From assembly GCA_946480915.1 (NCBI GenBank), contig CAMLLO010000002.1, forward strand, positions 186,001-250,000: a stretch of DNA of 64,000 bases, written 5' to 3'. Position 1 is the first letter of the stretch. The number at the start of each line of letters is the position of its first letter. The position numbers and the translations under genes were made by a program. The notes under the pieces were generated by a model. It was not told the DNA's origin, ran no database searches, and saw only the letters and a list, made by a program, of their open reading frames with translations. Source of the DNA: an uncultured Sphingobacteriaceae bacterium. GTDB lineage: Bacteria > Bacteroidota > Bacteroidia > Sphingobacteriales > Sphingobacteriaceae. This document shows positions 8,812 to 17,442 of the stretch, piece after piece.

Positions 8812-8847
8812 AAAAAAAAGCCTGATAAAATTATCAGGCTTTTTTTT
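8812..8847. terminator. Strong bidirectional intrinsic terminator
   Basis: Arms 8812-8828 and 8831-8847 are exact 17-base reverse complements with core GCCTGATAA-AA-TTATCAGGC flanked by A8 and T8. It serves both the convergent etfBA-BFN unit and the citrate synthase gene, whose stop codon (8846-8848) lies inside the T-run. Confidence 0.9.
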
Positions 8848-10138
8848 ATTGATGAACAGGAACTTCCTGTCTCTCTTCTATTTCTACGAAATCTCGTTGT
8901 GTTTTTCCCACATAAACTTGGCGAGGCCGTCCTATCGGCTCTTTGTTTTCGCGCATTTCGTTCCACTGTGCAACCCATCCCGGAAGACGACCAAGTGCGA
9001 ATAAAACTGTAAACATTTCTGTAGGGAAACCTAATGCTCGGTAAATTATACCCGAATAAAAATCCACATTCGGATAAAGCTTCCTGTCTGCAAAATATGG
9101 ATCATTTAAAGCAGCTTCTTCCAATTGTTTGGCAATAGAAAGAACAGGATCATTAACTCCTAATTTCGCCAGAATATCATCACATGCTTTTTTGATAATT
9201 TTAGCTCTAGGGTCAAAATTCTTATATACGCGGTGCCCGAATCCCATTAGGCGGAACGAATCGGTTTTGTCTTTAGCTTTAGCAACCCATTTAGCAGTGT
9301 CGCCACCGTCATTTTTGATTTTTTCGAGCATCTCTATTACCGCCTGATTAGCGCCCCCATGGAGAGGTCCCCACAGAGCAGCAGATCCTGCGGCGATAGA
9401 TGCGTATAGATTACAATCAGATGAACCAACAATACGCACAGTAGACGTCGAACAATTTTGTTCATGATCTGCATGCAGAATTAACAATTTGTTCATGGCG
9501 TCAATTACAACAGGATCAGCTTCGACACCGAAGGTCATCTTCATAAAGTTCGACACATAATCAGCATCCTTTTCAGGGCTGATATAAGGCTGACTCAAGG
9601 TATGTCTTTGAATCCAGGCCACTATAGCAGGGATTTTAGCTACTAATTTTATCAGAGTAAGGTTCTTTTCGGCCTTGGAAGCATTTGCCTTCAAACTTTC
9701 TGGGTAAAAGGCAGACAAGGATCCCATAATGGAACACAGTTTTCCCATTGGATGTCCTTCAGCAGGGAATGCGGATAAAATGGCTTTTAATTCTTCCGGA
9801 ACATCGGCATGTTCTTTCAACAATGCTTCAAATTCATCCAGTTGAGGCTGGGTTGGCAATTCGCCGTATATAAGTAAATAAGCAACTTCTATAAACGATG
9901 ATTTTTCAGCGAGCTGTTCAATAGGATAGCCACGGTACTTTAAAATTCCTTTTTCACCATCAAGAAATGTTATTGCACTTTTTGTAGCACCGGTGTTTTT
10001 ATAACCACTATCTAGAGTGATATACCCTGTTTGATCTCGAAGTTTTGAAATATCTAACGCCTTTTCATTTTCAGTACCAGTTATTACCGGTAAATCGTAT
10101 TTTTTATCACTTAGAATTATAGAAGCTATTTCTGACAT
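8846..10138 (-). CDS. gltA: Citrate synthase
   Basis: Condenses oxaloacetate and acetyl-CoA at the entry of the TCA cycle. The catalytic residues lie in HADHEQNCSTSTVR, WGPLHGGANQAV and GFGHRVYKNFDPRA, and the N-terminal Bacteroidota-type domain has TGYITLDSGYKNTGA and LKYRGYPIEQLAE. The start at 10138 (MSEIASIIL, 430 aa) is preferred: a -7 box lies at 10159-10166, so the upstream ATG at 10156 and TTG at 10171 would fall at or before the transcription start. Single gene with its own terminator. Confidence 0.95.
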   Translation of the reverse strand: MSEIASIILSDKKYDLPVITGTENEKALDISKLRDQTGYITLDSGYKNTGATKSAITFLDGEKGILKYRGYPIEQLAEKSSFIEVAYLLIYGELPTQPQLDEFEALLKEHADVPEELKAILSAFPAEGHPMGKLCSIMGSLSAFYPESLKANASKAEKNLTLIKLVAKIPAIVAWIQRHTLSQPYISPEKDADYVSNFMKMTFGVEADPVVIDAMNKLLILHADHEQNCSTSTVRIVGSSDCNLYASIAAGSAALWGPLHGGANQAVIEMLEKIKNDGGDTAKWVAKAKDKTDSFRLMGFGHRVYKNFDPRAKIIKKACDDILAKLGVNDPVLSIAKQLEEAALNDPYFADRKLYPNVDFYSGIIYRALGFPTEMFTVLFALGRLPGWVAQWNEMRENKEPIGRPRQVYVGKTQRDFVEIEERQEVPVHQ

Positions 10139-10158
10139 ATAAATTGGATGTTGCATCG

Positions 10159-10166
10159 CAAAAATA
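10159..10166 (-). promoter_or_regulatory. TAnnTTTG (-7) promoter box of citrate synthase
   Basis: TATTTTTG on the minus strand, about 20 bases before the chosen start at 10138. It helps decide the start, since it overlaps the region of the two alternative upstream start codons. Confidence 0.45.
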
Positions 10167-10271
10167 ATCAAATCTGCCTTTTTTGGAAGTTATTTCTTGC
10201 AGTAACAGTAATTTTATAGTAAAAAAGCAGTAAAAGTATCCCTTTCAGAGAAATTAATTTGATAAAAAACA

Positions 10272-10309
10272 AAAAGCGAGCCAGTTTCAACATGAAATGA
10301 CTCGCTTTT
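10272..10309 (-). terminator. Intrinsic terminator of the small barrel gene
   Basis: AAAAGCGAG (10272-10280) pairs with CTCGCTTTT (10301-10309), and inside TTTCA pairs with TGAAA. On the minus strand it is followed by a T-run (GTTTTTTATC). It lies downstream of the barrel gene and upstream of the citrate synthase promoter. Confidence 0.75.
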
Positions 10310-10331
10310 AATAAAGATTATAGGAAAGAAA

Positions 10332-10862
10332 TTACCTGCTCAAATTAAATCCATAAGCTATCCTTAATGCCACCTGGCCTAAGTTTGAACCGTTTTGAGA
10401 CAATCCCTCGTAGCGTAAGCCAAGATCAATTCCCCGGTTAAAGCCAATTCCTATGCCTGGTGCGTAAACGAAAGCAGTTCCCTGCCCTTTATCGGTTCCA
10501 AAAGCTGCACCTAGTTCTCCTGAAAAATAAAATCTTTCTAAGGGGAAAATTTTGACACCGGCCTTCAGGGGAATGTAACCAACACTCCCACCGCCTAAAT
10601 CATCCTTGATGGAGAAGTTTGTATATCCCAATGATAACAATCCTGAAATATTGCTGTAGAAGTCTTTCTGCAATCTCAAGTCTCCACCGACAGCGATGTT
10701 GTAGTTGTCGTTTGTGGGGATACCTACACTAACTCCAAATCCTAATCGGGTATCTCTTGAATCCCCGCTAGGTTCGGTTGTTTGCGCGCTTAAGTTCGAA
10801 CTTAAAAATAATGCTACCGCGGCTACTGTCGGAGCAAGAAATCTCATTTTATTAATTGTCAT
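10332..10862 (-). CDS. Small outer-membrane beta-barrel protein
   Basis: A 176-aa exported protein with a signal peptide (hydrophobic core FLAPTVAAVALFLSSNLSAQ, cleavage after SAQ). The rest alternates polar and hydrophobic residues with many glycines (GFGVSVGIPT, LSLGYTNFSI, GELGAAFGTD, GLRYEG, VALRIAYGFN), a typical 8-strand barrel pattern. Function unknown; OprF/OmpW-like porin-family assignments would be guesses. An ATG at 10847 is an alternative start. It is monocistronic with its own terminator. Confidence 0.7.
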   Translation of the reverse strand: MTINKMRFLAPTVAAVALFLSSNLSAQTTEPSGDSRDTRLGFGVSVGIPTNDNYNIAVGGDLRLQKDFYSNISGLLSLGYTNFSIKDDLGGGSVGYIPLKAGVKIFPLERFYFSGELGAAFGTDKGQGTAFVYAPGIGIGFNRGIDLGLRYEGLSQNGSNLGQVALRIAYGFNLSR

Positions 10863-11257
10863 AATGAATATTATTTAACGTTCAGCTAATGCTGTTATGT
10901 ACAATACAACTCAAAGGAAAATAAGTTGTATCTATTTTTCTATTATGGCAATAAAAAGTACAAACTATTGAATATCAGATAAAAATATTTAACAGTTATA
11001 AAGCCCTAAACATATGTACTTCTTTAAAAAAGCAATCAATTTTCGGATTAAGAAAAAAAGATTTGATGGATTTCCTGAATTAAATTTATCTTTATATCAC
11101 AAGAAGAAGCATTTATAATTGTGATGAGTTATAGAAGCCTTTTTTATATCTTTTAAATTAAAGAGATAATTTGTCGTCCGAGTCGAAATAATAATGAAAC
11201 ATTTTTAGATTCTCGGGCGTAAACGCTGTTTCATGGATTGTCGAAGTTGGTAGCTAA
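10863..11257. other. 395-base intergenic region between divergent genes
   Basis: No ORF or RNA gene is evident. It must hold the promoters for the minus-strand barrel gene and the plus-strand response regulator. The only clear structure is an 8-bp inverted repeat, ATACAACT (10904-10911) and AGTTGTAT (10924-10931), with a 12-base spacer, 42 bases upstream of the barrel start and possibly an operator. Confidence 0.4.
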
Positions 11258-11632
11258 ATGAAAAAACAAATTCTCATCGTTGATGATGAGCTAAGTATTT
11301 TAAAACTTTTGAACTTTGTTTTATCAAAAGATTACAATCTGGTAATAAAAAACAGTGGTGTGGATGCATTTAACTGGCTCGAAGAAGGGAATGATCCGGA
11401 CCTGATTATTTCGGATTTAAACATGCCTTATTTTGATGGAAGTTCATTTATCCGAAATCTGAAGGTTAGCGGATATTTTCGCGAAACTCCCGTAATACTT
11501 CTTTCAGGAGCGGATGATCTAGACAAAAAAGTGAATGAAATGGCTATTAAAGTAGAATCTTATATACAAAAGCCATTTAATCCAGATCAATTAAAATCTA
11601 TAATTAACAAGTTAATTGTTTCTAAATCATGA
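11258..11632 (+). CDS. Single-domain response regulator (receiver only)
   Basis: A CheY-like receiver of 124 aa with no output domain. The phosphorylation site set is complete: acidic pair D9/D10, acceptor D53 in ISDLNMP, S83 in LLSGAD and K105 in IQKPF. Its stop overlaps the next start by 4 bases (ATGA), so it is translationally coupled to the sugar transferase that carries a degenerate receiver. No histidine kinase lies in the window. The arrangement suggests phospho-control of polysaccharide initiation; that is inference. Confidence 0.9.
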   Translation: MKKQILIVDDELSILKLLNFVLSKDYNLVIKNSGVDAFNWLEEGNDPDLIISDLNMPYFDGSSFIRNLKVSGYFRETPVILLSGADDLDKKVNEMAIKVESYIQKPFNPDQLKSIINKLIVSKS

Positions 11633-12714
11633 TTTTAACAGCAGAATTAAATCTTTCTCATCAAACCGGGTTAAATGTTAAAATCGCCTACGCAGGGGCA
11701 GATTTGAAAGATCTTGTTTTAGCTGAACTCTCATCGAAGTTTGACATAGATAAAGACTCTCTCACCTTAGACACCATTGAACAGTACCTTAATGAACAGT
11801 CTTTATTATCGTTACCTGATATTATACTGATCGAAGCCGACAATAAGGGCCAATGGATAAGTGTAATAAAGCAAATTAAGCAGAATCCACTCTTACTCGG
11901 GATTATTGTGGTTGTTATTTCTGCCTTTTCGAACAAAAAGTCAAAGGCCGTGGCAATGGAACTTAAAGTTCACGATTTTTACACTTACCCCTTTCCTTTA
12001 GAAGACCTTTCTGAGCGTTTAAACTTTCTGGTTAAGTTTAAACTCATCAAGCCAAAGCTTTCCTTTTTATCAGAGATAATTGACGTAACGTATACAACAC
12101 CTCTATCAAAAAGAATTTTTGATGTAATTTCCTCTGGATTGGCGTTGCTTTTCCTATCGCCTTTTCTATTGTTAATTGCGGCAATTATTCGTCTGGATTC
12201 AAAAGGTCCTGTTATTTATAAAAGCAAACGAGTAGGCACCGGATATAAGATCTTTAATTTTTATAAGTTCCGCACCATGCGAATTGGTGCAGATAAGGAA
12301 ATTGACGAGCTTTCTTCTTTAAATCAATATGGAGAGGGAGCCGGAAAATCTGCCTTTGTTAAAATAAAAAACGATCCAAGAATTACTAAATTGGGTCAGT
12401 TTCTGCGAAATACAAGTATTGACGAACTTCCCCAACTTTATAACGTTTTCAAAGGAGATATGTCTCTGGTTGGTAACAGACCGTTGCCTTTGTATGAAGC
12501 TGAAATGTTAACCTCTAATGAGTGGACACAACGATTTCTGGGTCCTGCTGGTTTAACAGGGCTTTGGCAAATTAGCAAAAGAGGCAAAAATGATATGTCA
12601 GAATATGAACGCAAGAAGTTGGATAACTTCTATGCTACACATCACTCTTTTTGGTTAGATATTAAGATCATTTTGGGAACTTTTCCGGCTTTGTTGCAGA
12701 AAGAGAAGGTCTAG
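11629..12714 (+). CDS. Undecaprenyl-phosphate sugar-phosphate transferase with N-terminal pseudo-receiver domain
   Basis: The C-terminal half (residues 158-361) is a bacterial sugar transferase: KRIFDVISS, one membrane helix (about 166-189), KSKRVG, FYKFRTM, the Asp-Glu dyad D265/E266 in SIDELPQL, and MSLVGNRPLP. Such monotopic enzymes load the first sugar phosphate onto undecaprenyl phosphate in polysaccharide assembly. Residues 15-140 resemble a receiver fold (PDIILIEAD; IIVVVISAF; DFYTYPF), but the acceptor Asp aligns with E69 and the usual Lys with Y120, so it is likely unphosphorylatable. The normal five-helix WbaP N-terminus is absent. Coupled to the upstream response regulator. Confidence 0.85.
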   Translation: MILTAELNLSHQTGLNVKIAYAGADLKDLVLAELSSKFDIDKDSLTLDTIEQYLNEQSLLSLPDIILIEADNKGQWISVIKQIKQNPLLLGIIVVVISAFSNKKSKAVAMELKVHDFYTYPFPLEDLSERLNFLVKFKLIKPKLSFLSEIIDVTYTTPLSKRIFDVISSGLALLFLSPFLLLIAAIIRLDSKGPVIYKSKRVGTGYKIFNFYKFRTMRIGADKEIDELSSLNQYGEGAGKSAFVKIKNDPRITKLGQFLRNTSIDELPQLYNVFKGDMSLVGNRPLPLYEAEMLTSNEWTQRFLGPAGLTGLWQISKRGKNDMSEYERKKLDNFYATHHSFWLDIKIILGTFPALLQKEKV

Positions 12715-12737
12715 TTTATTTTAATACGCAATTGTTA

Positions 12738-13592
12738 ATGACTATGCATATTTTCAATAATCCGGCCTGGCTCGATCAATTTCAATATCCCTACAGTAAA
12801 TTTGAGGAAATCCCTCAATCCACGTTCGATGAAATAAATCTCCGACTCAATAAAATTACAAGTAAACAGCCCGAAGTAAGCATTATCATATCGGCCTGGA
12901 ACGAAGAAGTAAATATTTTACGTTGCATAGCTAGTCTTTCAAAAATCAAAACATCAATACCTTTAGAGATAATTGTGATCAACAATAACTCTACAGATAA
13001 AACCCAGAATACCCTAGATAAACTTCATATAAAGTCGTTTTTTGAAAGTACCCAAGGTTGTGGACCCGCACGTCAATTAGGTCAGGAAAATGCATTAGGG
13101 AAATACATTCTTCTGGCAGATGCAGATTGTTTATATCCTGATTGCTGGGTTAATGAAATGATTAAGGTGCTAAAAAAACCCAACGTTGCGTGCGTTTATG
13201 GCAGATATTCTTTTATTAGCGAGCAAGGATTCCCACGGTGGAAACTGAAACTTCTGGAAACAATGAAAGATATAATTGCTGAATTCAGACATCTGAATCA
13301 GCCCTACCTTAATACCTATGGCATAAGTATGGGTTATGTAAAAGAATATGGCTTAAAAGTAGGTTTCATTAGAACAAAGTTTTGGGGAGATGATGGGCAG
13401 ATGGCGCTTGGTTTGCTTGATTATGGAACAATAAAGCAGGTAAGATCAAATGAGGCGAGAGTTTGGACAGGGCCCAGAAGTCTCCAAAGAGACGGAACTT
13501 TATTTGATGCACTTAAGGTAAGGCTTATTAAGGAAGGCAAGCGTTTCTTTGCAAACTTCCGATCTCATTCACCAGAAAGAATGAACAAATAA
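12738..13592 (+). CDS. Glycosyltransferase family 2
   Basis: GT-A fold transferase, cytosolic, with VSIIISAWNEEVNILRCI near the N-terminus, the NNNSTDKT nucleotide-binding turn, the DxD-type LLADADCLYP and a downstream FWGDDGQMALGL acceptor-side motif. Likely adds a sugar in the polysaccharide pathway initiated by the upstream sugar transferase, which ends 23 bases earlier. The ATG at 12738 (284 aa) is preferred over the TTG at 12732; ATG 12744 is also possible. Donor and acceptor sugars cannot be told. Confidence 0.85.
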   Translation: MTMHIFNNPAWLDQFQYPYSKFEEIPQSTFDEINLRLNKITSKQPEVSIIISAWNEEVNILRCIASLSKIKTSIPLEIIVINNNSTDKTQNTLDKLHIKSFFESTQGCGPARQLGQENALGKYILLADADCLYPDCWVNEMIKVLKKPNVACVYGRYSFISEQGFPRWKLKLLETMKDIIAEFRHLNQPYLNTYGISMGYVKEYGLKVGFIRTKFWGDDGQMALGLLDYGTIKQVRSNEARVWTGPRSLQRDGTLFDALKVRLIKEGKRFFANFRSHSPERMNK

Positions 13593-13623
13593 TTAGCAAT
13601 ACACACAAATTCAAAATTCTTGA

Positions 13624-14388
13624 ATGTCGAATCATTTTGAAAAAGTAACCCTTCTAATTACGCATTATAACAGAAGTGCATCACTTGAACGTTTATTGCA
13701 ATCTTATAAAAATCTTGATTGTTCTTTTGGTGCCATAGTTGTATCCGACGATGGCAGCAAGCAAAAGCATGTGGAGAAATTGTTGAGTCTGAAAGAAAAA
13801 TTCGAATTTACCTTGAGAACAAGTCCGCAAAATAAAGGGCTTGGGAACAACATCAATAAAGGCCAGGATGCTGTAACAACTCCATACACTCTCTACGTTC
13901 AGGAGGATTTTGAACCAGCAACTGATTTTGGCGTACATTTCAAGAACGCTTTGGATATGATGGACGAAAGAGCAGACCTGGACATTGTTCGTTTTTACTC
14001 CTATCTAAAATATCCTTACTTAAAACCATATAAATATGGATTTTCAGAAATGTTGATAAAACGCTGGGGCGCCCATTACAAAAAAATTTATTGCTATAGC
14101 GATCATCCGCATCTGAGACGAGATTCTTTTTTTCAAAAATTTGGGCGATATGCTGAAGGCCTTAAAGGAGATCGAACTGAATATTTGATGTGTATCTCAT
14201 TCATCCGAAATAAAGGGAAAGGACTTTTTTTTAATGATTTTAAACAATTATTCCATCAAAAGAACTCTGAAGCCGAGCCTAGCACCATGACAAGAAGCAA
14301 CTGGACGCAAAGCTCTAATTTTTTAATTACAATTGTTAGGGATATTTACAGACAAATCAAGTACAACTACGATTTAAACCGTAAATAA
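13624..14388 (+). CDS. Glycosyltransferase family 2
   Basis: A 254-aa GT2-type protein. VTLLITHYNRSASLERLL begins the GT-A domain, SDDGS follows, and VQEDFEPA stands where the DxD motif is usual, here as ED. It lies 31 bases after the preceding GT2 gene and ends the plus-strand run that began with the response regulator. It converges on the PorE-like gene 17 bases away. Substrate unknown. Confidence 0.8.
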   Translation: MSNHFEKVTLLITHYNRSASLERLLQSYKNLDCSFGAIVVSDDGSKQKHVEKLLSLKEKFEFTLRTSPQNKGLGNNINKGQDAVTTPYTLYVQEDFEPATDFGVHFKNALDMMDERADLDIVRFYSYLKYPYLKPYKYGFSEMLIKRWGAHYKKIYCYSDHPHLRRDSFFQKFGRYAEGLKGDRTEYLMCISFIRNKGKGLFFNDFKQLFHQKNSEAEPSTMTRSNWTQSSNFLITIVRDIYRQIKYNYDLNRK

Positions 14389-14405
14389 TCACTGCTGGAT
14401 CCATT

Positions 14406-16511
14406 TTATCTACAATCCAGCTGACTTAAATTTACCCCGTTAATTATCACGTCAAATTCTGTTCTTCTGTTTAATTGTTGGTTTTCTTCCGAGCAGTTCA
14501 CGCCATCATAACAACGATTCACCAGACGACTCTTGCCGTAATATTCAACGCTGATTCTGCGAGCATTAATTCCTTTCGACACCAGGTAGGATTTTGTAGC
14601 TTCACCCCTTCTTAAGGACAAAGCTTTATTATAGCCTGCAGAAGCACGACTATCGCAATGACTAGAAGTAATAATGGAAACTTCGGGATGCATTTTCATC
14701 AATTGAACAAGTTTATCCAGAATTAGCGTTGATTGTTCACGAATTATTGACTTATCTAGATCGTAATATATATTAGGCATATTAAAAGCTCTTTTTAAAG
14801 AATCACAGTTCTTAACCACCCAATACTGTGACTTTTGAGCCTTGTTAAGCATAAAGTTTACCTGTATAGTAGAATCAGTCCGAATACCTGTTGTACTTAC
14901 AAACTGTCTTTTCGTAACGTAATCAGGATTATATCCGATTACTTCATAATCTGTTTCTTTATTAAGATCGAAAGAAAATTCTCCGTTACGGTTTACCTTT
15001 AATGTATCAATACCTTCAGAGGTCCGAAGATAAACCTGACTTCCAGGCCATGCCAAGTTAGTTTGGGCGTCAAGAATTTTTCCCGCTAATTTAATGGTGT
15101 AGCTCTGACGTGTATATGCGTAAATATCATCGTTTCCGGATCTATTAGAGCTGAAATAGCCACTCTTTCCATCGTCCGACCTTATCAATCCAAAATCGTC
15201 GGCAGAGGAATTAATAGGAGCACCAAGATTGTGAGGAATTCCTACTGGCCTTAAATCCTTAAGCATAACTTCAAAAAGATCTAGTCCGCCTAAACCCGCA
15301 TAGCCCGTGGAGGAGAAAAACAGCACTCCGTCTTTTCCCCAAAAAGGAAACATTTCATTCCCTTCTGTATTAATTTTGCGCCCCATATTTACAGGTTTGA
15401 TCCACTGCTTCCCGAGTCCGGTTCTGACGCTATAATATAAATCCTTTCCTCCAAAGCCACCTGGCATATCAGAGACAAATATTAAGATATTTCCATCTGC
15501 GCTCAAGGCTGGATGGCCGACTGAATATTCATCACTATTATAAGAAAACTCCTCTAAATGATTCCAGTTTAAACCACTGGCAGTAAAAAGTTTGAGTTTT
15601 ATCGTTCCGTCTGCACTTTTTCCAGCTTTGCCTGAAACATAATTGTTTCGGGTAAAAATCAAAGAACCATCGGATGCTACAACACAAGGGCCTTCATGAA
15701 ACTTTGTGTTAACTTTACCCTTAACAGCCGAAACACCGTTTACAGAAACTTGTTGTCCAGGATTAAAAACACGACCATTATAAACTCCGACTATTTTGCT
15801 ATCGTTACTGGTTGGTTCAGTATCATCGTCGTTAGTTTTATAGAATAATAGGTTATTACTCACGGAATTCACCGCGGAGTCAGTCTTGATGTTTTTTATA
15901 TTATCAAATTCGTAAATATTGCTGTAGGGTGTATTGTCCCAGCCAAATACATTTTTGACTAATTGATCAGGAAAACGATTGCTAACAAACAGCAAGCCTT
16001 TTTTATACCATGCAGGAGAATATTCTGATGCAGCAGTGTTTAGATTGGTTTGATATACGACCCAGTCTGAATTTCCCTGAAATGATGCTGGACCGGCCTT
16101 TACAAAAGATGAGGCTCTTTTATCTGCCGGAACAAGACTTAAATATTTACGATACCATTTTTCAGACTCCTCATATTTTTCCACGTTTGCTAATGCTTCC
16201 GCATAATAAAGGGTCCATTCAGGTTTCAAACTTGACTGCTTGACCAACTTACTGTACCAAAGTAACGCTTCATTATATTCACGAAGGTTGCGATAGCTAT
16301 TCGCTATCAATTCCTGAGCGACTACCTGAGTGGAATCTACATTTAACAGAGGTTTTAAATATTGGATAGCCGATAAATAATGTAATCGTTTATAATATTT
16401 TTCGGCTATTTTTAATTGTGCTCTGCTTTTTTGTGACTGCGAAAAACCAGTTTGAAAAGAGGTTATAAAAAACAGAAAAACAATTAAGTAGGAAAGTTTC
16501 TTTATATCCAT
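14406..16511 (-). CDS. PorE-like T9SS accessory protein: TPR, PD40 propeller, CRD-like and OmpA domains
   Basis: An exported periplasmic/outer-membrane protein of about 701 aa. After a signal peptide come TPR-like repeats (about 30-135), a PD40 beta-propeller (about 160-480; SADGNILIFVSDMPGGFGGKD, FFSSTGYAGLGGLDLFE, GKSGYFSSNRSG), a carboxypeptidase-regulatory-like fold (about 485-565) and an OmpA C-terminal peptidoglycan-binding domain (about 585-695; YYDLDKSII, SHCDSRAS, LSLRRGEA, NRRTEF). This order is that of PorE, but paralogues commonly sit beside PorP/SprF and adhesin genes. ATG 16511 is preferred over GTG 16517, which is in the upstream stop. Last gene of the operon lectin-adhesin, PorP/SprF, PorE-like. 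Confidence 0.85.
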   Translation of the reverse strand: MDIKKLSYLIVFLFFITSFQTGFSQSQKSRAQLKIAEKYYKRLHYLSAIQYLKPLLNVDSTQVVAQELIANSYRNLREYNEALLWYSKLVKQSSLKPEWTLYYAEALANVEKYEESEKWYRKYLSLVPADKRASSFVKAGPASFQGNSDWVVYQTNLNTAASEYSPAWYKKGLLFVSNRFPDQLVKNVFGWDNTPYSNIYEFDNIKNIKTDSAVNSVSNNLLFYKTNDDDTEPTSNDSKIVGVYNGRVFNPGQQVSVNGVSAVKGKVNTKFHEGPCVVASDGSLIFTRNNYVSGKAGKSADGTIKLKLFTASGLNWNHLEEFSYNSDEYSVGHPALSADGNILIFVSDMPGGFGGKDLYYSVRTGLGKQWIKPVNMGRKINTEGNEMFPFWGKDGVLFFSSTGYAGLGGLDLFEVMLKDLRPVGIPHNLGAPINSSADDFGLIRSDDGKSGYFSSNRSGNDDIYAYTRQSYTIKLAGKILDAQTNLAWPGSQVYLRTSEGIDTLKVNRNGEFSFDLNKETDYEVIGYNPDYVTKRQFVSTTGIRTDSTIQVNFMLNKAQKSQYWVVKNCDSLKRAFNMPNIYYDLDKSIIREQSTLILDKLVQLMKMHPEVSIITSSHCDSRASAGYNKALSLRRGEATKSYLVSKGINARRISVEYYGKSRLVNRCYDGVNCSEENQQLNRRTEFDVIINGVNLSQLDCR

Positions 16512-16516
16512 TTTCA

Positions 16517-17440
16517 CTAAAAATATCTTGGTGATAAAACCCTATTCCGCTGAAATCCAAATTCATATCTCAACATTATTTCATGACTTCCTGAATTATA
16601 ACTGCTTAATGAAGTAGTGCTGTGATCGTAAGCATATCCAAAACGAATCTGCGGGGCTATCTGAACTTCGACTAACCCGGACATATCAGCATTGGTTCTA
16701 TATTGCACCCCTAACGATAATACATCTTTAATCCACAGACTGGTATTTACATCTGCTTCTAATGGAGCTCCCTTCACTCCTTTAATAAGAACCGAAGGTT
16801 TTAGTTTAAATGTATTATTGATTGGGAAAACATACCCAGACATTAAAAAAAGGTGAAAAGTTTGACGATTTTTGTCGGTTGCGGAGCCCGGCAATATATT
16901 ATTAATCAATTCTGGTGATGATAGTCCGGCATAGAACCGATCTGTATTATAATATATTCCTGTTCCGAAATTAAATAGAGTCTTTTTATCGTTGCTAGCA
17001 AACGCAGGGTCATTAGAGAGACCTGAAGGATCGAGTTCAATAGAATTATAATCAGCATCGAATACGCTTAAACTTCCTTGTAACCCGAATGATAAACTGG
17101 CCTTACTCATTCGAATACGATATGCATAACTGGCCACCGCACCCGTGTTTGAAGTCCTTCCTAGTTTGTCGCTAAAAAGTTGCAGCCCCAAGCCTACCTT
17201 TTTTTGATTTATTGGAGCGTCCAGAGTAAAGGTTTGAGTTGTTGGCGCTCCTTCAACACCCGTCCATTGGTTACGAAGTAAAGCAGTGGCTGAAATAACG
17301 TTCCTGCTGCCGGCATAGCCTGGATTTATAGCCAATGTATTGAACATGTACTGCGTATACATCGCAGTTTGTTGGCCAAAAGCAGATGAAATACTTAGGC
17401 CAGTTAACAGAATTAATAGTAACCCTAAAGTTCTTTTCAT
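16517..17440 (-). CDS. PorP/SprF family T9SS membrane protein
   Basis: A 307-aa outer-membrane barrel with a signal peptide (LLLILLTGLSISSAFGQ). The opening TAMYTQYMFNTLAINPGYAGSR is the hallmark of the PorP/SprF family, and the rest is glycine-rich alternating strands ending MLRYEFGFQRNR. In Flavobacterium johnsoniae SprF is needed for secretion and surface attachment of the type B CTD adhesin SprB. The adjacent upstream gene encodes just such a CTD protein, so this is probably its dedicated partner. The gap to the upstream gene is 2 bases. Confidence 0.92.
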   Translation of the reverse strand: MKRTLGLLLILLTGLSISSAFGQQTAMYTQYMFNTLAINPGYAGSRNVISATALLRNQWTGVEGAPTTQTFTLDAPINQKKVGLGLQLFSDKLGRTSNTGAVASYAYRIRMSKASLSFGLQGSLSVFDADYNSIELDPSGLSNDPAFASNDKKTLFNFGTGIYYNTDRFYAGLSSPELINNILPGSATDKNRQTFHLFLMSGYVFPINNTFKLKPSVLIKGVKGAPLEADVNTSLWIKDVLSLGVQYRTNADMSGLVEVQIAPQIRFGYAYDHSTTSLSSYNSGSHEIMLRYEFGFQRNRVLSPRYF

Positions 17441-17442
17441 AA

